The notes beneath the pieces are model-generated. The model did not search any database, was not told the origin of the DNA, and was given only the letters and a program-made list of their open reading frames with translations. Positions 7,646 to 13,440 of a stretch of 13,440 nucleotides of DNA are shown one piece after another. Where the stretch lies: contig CANRMU010000015.1 in the NCBI GenBank assembly GCA_947631895.1, forward strand, positions 1-13,440. Reading direction: 5' to 3'. The translations under genes were made by a program, and so were the position numbers. The first letter of the stretch is position 1; each line of letters begins with the position of its first letter. The stretch is from an uncultured Bacilli bacterium. GTDB lineage: Bacteria; Bacillota_I; Bacilli_A; RF39; UBA660.

Positions 7646-8781
7646 TGAATAAAAAAGATTATTATGAAGTATTAGGTGTCGATAAAAATGCTAGTGAAGA
7701 TGAAATTAAAAGAGCATTTCGTAAACTTGCAAAACAATATCATCCTGATATAAATAAAGAACCTGGTGCTGAAGAAAAATTTAAAGAAATAGGCGAAGCT
7801 TATGCGGTTTTATCTGACCCTCAAAAAAGAAGTCAATATGACCAATTTGGTCATGCGGCTTTCGATGGAGCAGGAGCAGGTGGTTTTGGCGGCTTTGATG
7901 CTGGTGATATTGATTTAGGAGAAATCTTACGGGCTGCTTTTGGCGAATCATTTGGTGGTTTTGGCGGCTTTGGAGGATTCTCTGACTTCTTTGGTGGCAG
8001 TGGCAGTAGAACATCTTCTCGTAAAGGAAAAGATACCCTTTTAAGAGTTGATTTAACTTTCATGGAAGCTGCTTTTGGGGTTGATAAAGATTTTGATTTA
8101 ATGTTAAATGAAACTTGTGATGAATGTCATGGAGCAGGTGGTTTTGATGAAGCTTCCTGTTCATATTGCCATGGTAGTGGAAGAGTAATGACTGAACAAC
8201 GAAGCATCTTTGGAGTAATTCAAAGTCAAAGTGTTTGTCCAAAATGTGGAGGAAAAGGTAAAAGTTATAAAAAGTCTTGTTCAAAATGTTCTGGTACTGG
8301 TCATGTAAAACGTAAAAAAACAATATCTATTCATATTCCTGAAGGTGTTGATACAGGCTACCAACTAAGAATATCTGGAAAAGGTGAAGCAGGTATTAAT
8401 GGTGGAGCGAACGGCGACATTTATATTGAATGTGTTGTTGAACAAAGTAAATTTTATGAACGTGATGGCGAAGATTTATATATTGAAGTACCAATTAATT
8501 TTGCTGAGGCTGCTTTAGGTTGTAAAAAAGAAATACCTACTATTTATGGAAATGTTGTTATGGATATTAAAGCTGGAGCAAATACGGGCGCTAAATATAA
8601 ATTAAAAGGGAAAGGTCTTAAAGTACCAAATAGTATGCGTAAAGGCGATATGTATGTCATTATTAAAGTTATCACGCCATCTAAATTATCACGTGATCAA
8701 AAGAAGTTATTTGAACAACTACTTAAAACTGATTTAGATTCAGATAGTGAATTTAGGGAATTTAATCGTAATTTAAAATAA
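7645..8781 (+). CDS. dnaJ: Hsp40 co-chaperone DnaJ
   Basis: DnaJ delivers unfolded clients to DnaK and stimulates its ATPase. The 378-residue protein is a full class A DnaJ. The J domain (1-70) has HPD at 33-35; a short Gly/Phe region (about 75-125) has GGFGGFGGF blocks. Four zinc repeats begin at Cys158 (CDECHGAG), Cys172 (CSYCHGSG), Cys198 (CPKCGGKG) and Cys212 (CSKCSGTG). The C-terminal client-binding domains contain [20 protein letters not shown] and GDMYVIIKV. All zinc-binding residues are present. The ATG overlaps the stop of the upstream peptidase by one base, and AAGGTG at 7632-7637 serves as ribosome binding site. It is the last gene of the heat-shock operon; the terminator hairpin begins within its stop codon. 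Confidence 0.99.
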   Translation: MNKKDYYEVLGVDKNASEDEIKRAFRKLAKQYHPDINKEPGAEEKFKEIGEAYAVLSDPQKRSQYDQFGHAAFDGAGAGGFGGFDAGDIDLGEILRAAFGESFGGFGGFGGFSDFFGGSGSRTSSRKGKDTLLRVDLTFMEAAFGVDKDFDLMLNETCDECHGAGGFDEASCSYCHGSGRVMTEQRSIFGVIQSQSVCPKCGGKGKSYKKSCSKCSGTGHVKRKKTISIHIPEGVDTGYQLRISGKGEAGINGGANGDIYIECVVEQSKFYERDGEDLYIEVPINFAEAALGCKKEIPTIYGNVVMDIKAGANTGAKYKLKGKGLKVPNSMRKGDMYVIIKVITPSKLSRDQKKLFEQLLKTDLDSDSEFREFNRNLK

Positions 8782-8802
8782 GAAGCAAAAGCTTCTTTTT
8801 TT
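8780..8802 (+). terminator. Bidirectional intrinsic terminator between dnaJ and the sortase gene
   Basis: AAGAAGC - AAAA - GCTTCTT forms a perfect 7-bp stem with a 4-nt loop, followed by a T-run to 8802. On the minus strand the same hairpin is followed by TATTTT, so it can also end the convergent sortase transcript. The dnaJ stop codon contributes bases to the stem. Confidence 0.93.
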
Positions 8803-9607
8803 AACTAGTTTTAATTAATTTAGCATGCAATACAACTTTAATATTATCATTATAACAAGTAGATAAAGTAAGAATAAAATCATTTTTATTAACAGTTGTT
8901 TTAAAATCATAAATACTTCTGTTAATTAATTTATTAATAAAATTACTAAATTCATCTTCATCATTAAACTTTGTTTCAATATAATCATTGGTATTAGGAA
9001 CTTTATAAACCGAAAATACTTGCCATAAACTATTTTTATCTTTAGTAGATACTTCAATAACAAAATTATTTTGATTATTAAGCCAATTACTAGCTAAAAC
9101 ATTTTTTAAACTACCAAACATTGTTTCATTAGCTCGTCCATGAGCATAAATAATATTATTTTGATTATTTAATTCTTTATTATTTCGATAATCTAAAAAT
9201 ACCCAACCAGCATTATTATGTTGTTTATAAAAATCATGAGTTAAATAATATTTATTATCACTTGCTTGGACAAAAGGATAATTAATATTAGTTCCTAAAA
9301 CTTTTAACCAGCCAACTGTATCATTATTAATAGAAATTAAATTAGTTAAATCAACATCCATTAAATTCATCTTAATAAAATCCCAATATGGATCATCTTC
9401 TTTTATTTCTTCATTTGAAATAACATTTTCACTTACTTCTTCAGTAACCGTAATTTGATCGGTTATATCATTCATAATTTTATTATTTTTATGATTATCA
9501 CTAAACCAATTAATGATTTTAAAACTTGAATATATAAAAACTAATAAAGCAATTAAAATAATTAATAATGACCATCTAAATTTTCTTTTTTTCTTCATAT
9601 CTCTCAC
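8801..9607 (-). CDS. Class B-like sortase with Lys at the catalytic Arg position
   Basis: Membrane-bound cysteine transpeptidase that would attach sorting-signal proteins to the cell wall or join pilin-like subunits. The 268-residue product has a basic N-terminus, one membrane helix (about 12-34) and an extracellular sortase domain (about 70-268). Seen: catalytic His156 in IYAHGR, followed by ETMFGSL, and catalytic Cys251 in TLSTC, then KVVLHAKLIKTS at the end. The final strand aligns with the class B end as I recall it for S. aureus SrtB (RIVVVAKIIKVS), which places Lys257 (codon AAA) where the catalytic Arg is expected. The Cys-to-basic-residue spacing is shorter (6 against about 10). The start is GTG 9607 (TAGAG 7 nt upstream), or ATG 9598 with poorer spacing. 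No LPXTG-like substrate is visible in the window. The gene is convergent with dnaJ and probably monocistronic. Confidence 0.9.
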   Translation of the reverse strand: MRDMKKKRKFRWSLLIILIALLVFIYSSFKIINWFSDNHKNNKIMNDITDQITVTEEVSENVISNEEIKEDDPYWDFIKMNLMDVDLTNLISINNDTVGWLKVLGTNINYPFVQASDNKYYLTHDFYKQHNNAGWVFLDYRNNKELNNQNNIIYAHGRANETMFGSLKNVLASNWLNNQNNFVIEVSTKDKNSLWQVFSVYKVPNTNDYIETKFNDEDEFSNFINKLINRSIYDFKTTVNKNDFILTLSTCYNDNIKVVLHAKLIKTS

Positions 9608-9679
9608 AATATTACTCTAACACTTTTTAAGATTTTGAACAATAATAATAAATTATTTCTAGTAATATTATTTATTATT

Positions 9680-9688
9680 TGATAAAAT
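9680..9688 (+). promoter_or_regulatory. Candidate extended -10 promoter of the nusB-xseAB-proS operon
   Basis: TGATAAAAT fits an extended -10 element (TGn + TAAAAT). No good -35 box lies at the right distance; a TTGAAC at 9635-9640 is too far upstream. The expected start near 9695 leaves a leader of about 16 nt containing the GGTGG ribosome binding site at 9702-9706. The 103-bp gap to the divergent sortase gene must also hold the sortase promoter, but I could not assign one. Confidence 0.5.
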
Positions 9689-9710
9689 TAAAAAGAAAGT
9701 TGGTGGAATT

Positions 9711-10115
9711 ATGACTAGAAGTGAAGCAAGAGCTAAAGTAATGACCATTTTATATCAAATTAGTATTAATAATGATAATCATATACCGTATAAAGTAGAT
9801 GATATTATTAATGAAAATATTAATAAAAAAGATCTATTTGTTGAAAGTTTAGTAAAAGGTGTTATAGAGAAAAATGAAGAATTAGAAGAACTTGCTAATA
9901 ATTATTTAAAAGATTGGAAAATAAATCGTTTAGATAAATTAGGAGCAATTATCTTAAAAATGGCTTTTTATGAAATAAAATACTTGGATACTCCTGATGT
10001 TGTAGCTATTGATGAAGCAATTAATTTAACTAAAAAATATTGTGATGAAGAACTTGCTAAAATGATTAATGCTACTTTAGATAAATATTTAAAAAAAGAA
10101 GAGAAAAGAAGTTGA
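9711..10115 (+). CDS. nusB: Transcription antitermination factor NusB
   Basis: NusB binds boxA RNA together with NusE (ribosomal protein S10) and supports antitermination, mainly on rRNA transcripts. The 134-residue, all-helical protein fits the family length. It has the typical N-terminal TRSEARAKVMTILYQ, the central KDWKINRLDKLGAIILKMAFYE region and the C-terminal VVAIDEAINLTKKYCDEE, then a lysine-rich tail. GGTGG lies 4 nt before the ATG. It ends in TGA, the only clear TGA stop in the window, and xseA begins 4 nt later. It heads the second operon. nusB next to xseA/xseB is also seen in Bacillus-type genomes, which supports the assignment. Confidence 0.95.
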   Translation: MTRSEARAKVMTILYQISINNDNHIPYKVDDIINENINKKDLFVESLVKGVIEKNEELEELANNYLKDWKINRLDKLGAIILKMAFYEIKYLDTPDVVAIDEAINLTKKYCDEELAKMINATLDKYLKKEEKRS

Positions 10116-10119
10116 TTAA

Positions 10120-11391
10120 ATGGAACCAAAATATATAACAATTAGTCAAATAAATAATTATATTAAATTAATGTTTGATAAAAATATTTATTTAAAAAAA
10201 ATATGGCTTAAAGGAGAAATTAGTAATTTAAAAATTCATTCAACAGGCCATATTTATTTGACTTTAAAAGACGATTATTCAAGATTAAGTGCGATTATGT
10301 TTAAAAGTAGTGCTGCAAATCTTTTATTTAAACCAGAAGATGGGATGAATGTTTTAGTAGAAGGAAGAATTAGTGTTTATCCAGTTGGTGGGTCTTATCA
10401 AATATATATTGATAAAATGGAACAAGATGGTTTAGGTAATTTATATTTAAAATATGAAGAATTAAAAAAGAAATTACAAAGTGAAGGATATTTTGATCAA
10501 GCTCATAAACGACCAATCCCTAAATATCCAGAAAAAATAGGGATTGTAACAGCACCTACTGGAGCCGCAATTAAAGATATTTTAAGTACGATTAAAAGAA
10601 GATATCCGATATGTGAAACAATTTTATTTCCAGCTTTAGTCCAAGGTGCTAGTGCTGCCCCAAGTATTGTTAAACAAATAGAAATAGCAAATAATTATGA
10701 TATTGATGTATTAATTATTGGAAGAGGTGGAGGATCAATTGAAGACTTATGGGCCTTTAATGAAGAGATTGTCGCAAAAGCTATATATAACTCTAAAGTA
10801 CCAATTATAAGTGCGGTAGGTCATGAAGTAGATTTTACCATTTCTGATTATGTAGCAGACCTAAGAGCTCCAACACCTACAGGAGCAGCAGAAATGGCTG
10901 TGCCAACAATATTAGAAGTTAAAAATATTTTAAAGACTTATGAAATTAAAACCAGTAATGCCATGATTAATAAATTAGATAATTTAAAACATCGTTTAAA
11001 AATTAATAAAGATAATTATATCTTAAAAAATCCAACAGTTCTATACGATATAAAATTACAAAAACTAGATGGTATTATTGAAAACTTACATAATAGTTAT
11101 CAAAAATTAATCGAAAAAAAAGAATTTTTATTAAAAAAATATCAAGAACATTACATAATTTTAAATCCGAATATTATTATTGATAATAAACAAAATAGTT
11201 TAAAATATATTATTCAAACTTTAAAATTATTAAATCCCTTAAATATTTTAGATAATGGCTATTCATTAGTTAAAAAAGATGGTAAGATAATTAAAGATGC
11301 TAGTGATGTTAAAGTAAAAGATGAACTAGAAATACTTTTAAGTAAAGGAAGTTTAAATGTTATTGTAAAGGAGAGTAAAAATGAAAGATAA
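10120..11391 (+). CDS. xseA: Exodeoxyribonuclease VII large subunit
   Basis: Catalytic subunit of exonuclease VII, which degrades single-stranded DNA from both ends without added metal and acts in mismatch repair and DNA clean-up. The 423-residue protein is slightly shorter than the E. coli and B. subtilis forms (about 450). It has an N-terminal OB fold (about 1-100, with IWLKGEISNLKIHSTGHIYLTLKD and GGSYQIYI), then the catalytic core with GIVTAPTGAAIKDIL, GRGGGSIEDLWAFNEE (from 201), GHEVDFT (from 234) and RAPTPTGAAE. A long lysine-rich coiled-coil arm follows (about 270-365), then a small C-terminal domain with NILDNGYSLVKKDGK. All key motifs are intact. It starts 4 nt after nusB and its end overlaps xseB by 11 nt. 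Confidence 0.97.
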   Translation: MEPKYITISQINNYIKLMFDKNIYLKKIWLKGEISNLKIHSTGHIYLTLKDDYSRLSAIMFKSSAANLLFKPEDGMNVLVEGRISVYPVGGSYQIYIDKMEQDGLGNLYLKYEELKKKLQSEGYFDQAHKRPIPKYPEKIGIVTAPTGAAIKDILSTIKRRYPICETILFPALVQGASAAPSIVKQIEIANNYDIDVLIIGRGGGSIEDLWAFNEEIVAKAIYNSKVPIISAVGHEVDFTISDYVADLRAPTPTGAAEMAVPTILEVKNILKTYEIKTSNAMINKLDNLKHRLKINKDNYILKNPTVLYDIKLQKLDGIIENLHNSYQKLIEKKEFLLKKYQEHYIILNPNIIIDNKQNSLKYIIQTLKLLNPLNILDNGYSLVKKDGKIIKDASDVKVKDELEILLSKGSLNVIVKESKNER

Positions 11392-11626
11392 AAATAAAAC
11401 ATTTGAAAGTGCTTTAAGTGAATTAGAACAAATTGTTAAAGATTTAGAAAGCGGTAATATTTCTTTGGATGACGCGATGAGTAAATATACTACAGCAATG
11501 AATTTAGTTAAATTTTGTCAAGAAAAATTAGATAATGCTACTAAACAAGTTAATAAAATTTTAAATGAAAATAATGAATTAGTTGATTTTAAAGTGGATG
11601 AAGGTGAAGAAGATGAAACTAACTAA
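11381..11626 (+). CDS. xseB: Exodeoxyribonuclease VII small subunit
   Basis: Small helical subunit; several copies wrap the coiled-coil arm of XseA to form the active exonuclease VII. The 81-residue protein is the normal size and has the family pattern TFESALSELEQIVKDLESG (8-26), then ISLDDAMSKYTTAMNLVKFCQEKLDNA, then a short acidic tail. AAGGAGAG at 11368-11375 precedes the ATG. Its first 11 nt overlap the end of xseA, and its last 14 nt overlap the start of proS, so the three genes are probably translationally coupled. In many Firmicutes the next gene would be ispA; here it is proS. Confidence 0.96.
   Translation: MKDKNKTFESALSELEQIVKDLESGNISLDDAMSKYTTAMNLVKFCQEKLDNATKQVNKILNENNELVDFKVDEGEEDETN
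11601..11606 (+). promoter_or_regulatory. proS ribosome binding site (decides the start)
   Basis: AAGGTG lies 6 nt before ATG 11613 and supports this start over an in-frame TTG at 11583, which would add ten residues of non-family sequence read out of frame through xseB. Confidence 0.75.
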
Positions 11627-13022
11627 AATTACACCTAGAGATGAAGATTTTGCTAAATGGTATACTGATGTTTGTATGGCTGCCAATTTAGTTAGTTATT
11701 CTAATATTAAAGGTAGTATGATTATTTGTCCTAATGGTTATGCAATTTGGGAAGAAATCCAAAAAATAATGGATGCTGAATTCAAAAAATTAGGTCATCA
11801 AAATGTTCAAATGCCTTTATTTATTCCAGAATCACTATTAAATGTTGAAAAAGACCATGTAAAAGGCTTTGCACCTGAAGTTGCTTGGGTAACGCATGGT
11901 GGAGAAGAAGAACTAGAAGAAAAAATGTGTGTTAGACCAACCAGTGAAGTTTTATTTTGTGATTATTATAAAAATGTTATTAAATCATATCGTGATTTAC
12001 CAAAATTATATAATCAATGGTGTACAATTGTTAGATGGGAAAAAACAACTAGACCTTTTTTAAGAAGTAGAGAAATATTATGGCAAGAAGGTCATACTAT
12101 GCATGAAACAGAAGAAGAAGCTTTAAATGAAACTTTACAAATGCTTCATGTTTATGAAGACTTTCAAAGAAATGTTTTAGCTTTACCAGTTATTGTTGGT
12201 TTAAAAACTGAAAAAGAAAAATTTGCAGGAGCTGTTAAAACTTATACAATTGAAGCAATGATGTATGATGGAGTAGCACTTCAAAATGGAACAAGTCATT
12301 ATTTTGGTCAAGATTTTGCTAAAGCCTTTAATATTACTTTTTTAGATAGAAATAATAATTTACAAACACCATATCAAACTAGTTGGGGAACAACAACTAG
12401 AATGATTGGAGCTATTATTATGACTCATGGTGATGATCATGGCCTAGTCCTACCACCTAAAATTGCTCCAACGAAAGTTATTATTATTCCAATTGGTGAT
12501 GATGAAAAAGTAACTAAAACAATAAATGAAATTACTAAAGATTTAGATGTTACTTATGAAATAGATGATAGTAATAAATCACCAGGATTTAAATTTGCTG
12601 AAGCTGAAGTAAAAGGTATTCCGATTAGAATTGAAGTTGGTTTAAGAGACTTAGAAAATGATGAAGTAACTTTAGTAAGAAGAGATACTCTAGAAAAGAT
12701 AAAAGTTAAAACAAGTGAAGTTAAAAATAAAATCACAGAATTATTAGATACTATTCAAAAAGATATGTATAACCGGGCTTTAAATAGAAGAAATAGTATG
12801 TTATATGAAGCTCATGATTATGAAGAATTTAAAACAATTGCTAAAGAAAAACCAGGATTTATTAAAATAAATTGGTGTGGTAGTGAAGAGTGTGAAAATA
12901 AAATTAAAGATGATACTGGTCTAAAAAGCAGATGCATCTTAGAAGAAGAAACTCCTGATGGTAACTGCGTAGTTTGTAATAAAAAAGCCGCCCATAAAAT
13001 ATACTTTGGTAAACAATATTAA
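11613..13022 (+). CDS. proS: Prolyl-tRNA synthetase, short type without the INS editing domain
   Basis: Class II synthetase that charges tRNA-Pro. The 469-residue product is the compact (archaeal/eukaryotic-like, type 3) ProRS. Motif 2 is RWEKTTRPFLRSREILWQEGH (21 residues, split here as RWEKTTRPFL at 141-150 and RSREILWQEGH at 151-161). Motif 3 contains GDDHGLVLPP (from 273). Only about 100 residues separate them, leaving no room for the roughly 180-residue INS editing domain of typical bacterial ProRS. An anticodon-binding domain follows (about 285-390), then a C-terminal zinc-type domain with Cys422, Cys427, Cys452 and Cys455, and the conserved final Tyr469. It overlaps xseB by 14 nt. Short ProRS forms also occur in mycoplasmas and Thermus, so the type itself is not proof of recent transfer. 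Proofreading of Ala-tRNA-Pro would need a separate protein, not seen here. Confidence 0.96.
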   Translation: MKLTKITPRDEDFAKWYTDVCMAANLVSYSNIKGSMIICPNGYAIWEEIQKIMDAEFKKLGHQNVQMPLFIPESLLNVEKDHVKGFAPEVAWVTHGGEEELEEKMCVRPTSEVLFCDYYKNVIKSYRDLPKLYNQWCTIVRWEKTTRPFLRSREILWQEGHTMHETEEEALNETLQMLHVYEDFQRNVLALPVIVGLKTEKEKFAGAVKTYTIEAMMYDGVALQNGTSHYFGQDFAKAFNITFLDRNNNLQTPYQTSWGTTTRMIGAIIMTHGDDHGLVLPPKIAPTKVIIIPIGDDEKVTKTINEITKDLDVTYEIDDSNKSPGFKFAEAEVKGIPIRIEVGLRDLENDEVTLVRRDTLEKIKVKTSEVKNKITELLDTIQKDMYNRALNRRNSMLYEAHDYEEFKTIAKEKPGFIKINWCGSEECENKIKDDTGLKSRCILEEETPDGNCVVCNKKAAHKIYFGKQY

Positions 13023-13037
13023 AAAGAGGTTTTTAAA

Positions 13038-13440
13038 ATGCAAAGATATGATACAGCTAGAAAGGTAAGTATTTTAGGAATATTTGGTAATTTATTTTTA
13101 CTAATAATTAAATTTCTAGTTGCTTTTGTAAGTCACAGTCAAGCAATGATTGCTGACGCTTTTAATAGTGCAGGAGATATTTTTTCATCTATTTTAACCT
13201 TTATAGGTAATAAAATTGCTTCAAGACCACGTGATTTAAAACATAATTTAGGTTATGGTAAAGCAGAATATATTTATTCCATCTTTATTGCTATTTCCAT
13301 GATTTATATTAGTTTAAATTTATTTTATGTTTCTTTTAAATCCTTTTTTGTACCAAGTAATTACCATTTTTCAATTTATTTAATTATTGTTTGTATTATT
13401 ACGATAATTACAAAATTAGCTTTATATATTTATACTAAAA
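13038..13440 (+). CDS. Cation diffusion facilitator (CDF) metal exporter, N-terminal part (3' end outside window)
   Basis: 134 codons are visible before the window edge. CDF proteins are dimeric membrane antiporters that export divalent metals (Mn, Fe, Zn, Co) in exchange for protons. Seen: predicted membrane helices at about 11-31, 36-57, 77-98 and 112-131. The second-helix motif is ADAFNSAGD, whose Asn43 and Asp47 occupy the transport-site pair. The loop HNLGYGKAEY (69-78) corresponds to the family's H-x-x-G-x-G-K/R-x-E signature. An Asn-x-x-x-Asp pair rather than His-x-x-x-Asp argues against a classical zinc exporter and is compatible with the Mn-type branch, by inference. The start is ATG 13038, with AAAGAGG at 13023-13029. 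It lies 15 nt after proS and so belongs to the same operon. Confidence 0.92.
   Translation, partial: MQRYDTARKVSILGIFGNLFLLIIKFLVAFVSHSQAMIADAFNSAGDIFSSILTFIGNKIASRPRDLKHNLGYGKAEYIYSIFIAISMIYISLNLFYVSFKSFFVPSNYHFSIYLIIVCIITIITKLALYIYTK

Noticed and set aside
7781..8323. Several minus-strand open frames opposite dnaJ
   Set aside because: They arise from the Gly/Phe- and Cys-rich codons of dnaJ and give low-complexity His/Gln/Pro-rich products with no family features.
9608..9710. Promoter for the minus-strand sortase gene
   Set aside because: The region is almost all A/T and offers several poor -10-like strings but no convincing -35/-10 pair, so no site was called.
10113..10119. TGA read as tryptophan (mycoplasma code)
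   Set aside because: Reading through the nusB TGA adds only a short tail ending in TAG and would overlap xseA; nusB is full length without it, and all conserved Trp residues in the window use TGG.
1920..13022. A hidden defence or mobile system
   Set aside because: Apart from the unknown gene at 3467-3967, every plus-strand gene belongs to a recognised housekeeping family with intact motifs; there are no integrases, transposases, toxin-antitoxin pairs, reverse transcriptases or terminal repeats.

Overview
The window is very AT-rich DNA from a low-GC Gram-positive bacterium, most likely an uncultivated gut-type member of the Bacilli / Erysipelotrichales-RF39 part of Firmicutes. Four things point there: CIRCE/HrcA control of the chaperone operon, the short Gram-positive type DnaK, a class B-like sortase, and a surface protein whose C-terminal domain is of a kind common in such genomes. 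Codon use is dominated by A/T-ending codons. All clear Trp codons are TGG, and nusB ends in TGA with the next gene starting 4 nt later, so the standard bacterial code fits better than the mycoplasma code. The placement is inference.

Layout. (1) Positions 1-1796 hold the 3' part of a large surface/secreted protein gene with near-identical 89-residue tandem repeats, a further beta-sandwich-like module and a cysteine-containing C-terminal domain. (2) Positions 1797-1919 hold a heat-shock control region: a sigma-A type promoter with two CIRCE operators. (3) Positions 1920-8781 hold the chaperone operon hrcA - grpE - small unknown gene - dnaK - pepF-like oligopeptidase - dnaJ, closed by a strong bidirectional terminator. 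(4) Positions 8801-9607 hold a convergent sortase gene on the minus strand. (5) From 9711 to the right edge runs a second plus-strand operon: nusB - xseA - xseB - proS (short, zinc-site type) - cation diffusion facilitator (cut by the edge), with short gaps or overlaps between genes.

How the genes work together. HrcA should repress its own operon through the two CIRCE sites. GrpE, DnaK and DnaJ form the Hsp70 folding cycle. The inserted oligopeptidase is co-transcribed and is coupled to dnaJ by a TAATG overlap, which suggests that peptide clean-up is produced together with folding capacity. The unknown gene overlaps both grpE and dnaK. The second operon combines transcription antitermination (NusB), exonuclease VII (XseA/XseB), prolyl-tRNA charging and metal export, a housekeeping cluster.

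Most of the window is conventional. The parts that deserve a second look are the double CIRCE with its RNA hairpin next to the hrcA ribosome binding site, the unknown gene and the peptidase embedded in the dnaK operon, a U-tract-less hairpin between dnaK and pepF, the sortase with Lys where class B enzymes have their catalytic Arg, and the repeat protein. I saw no convincing new defence or mobile system, no tRNA, no rRNA and no CRISPR array.
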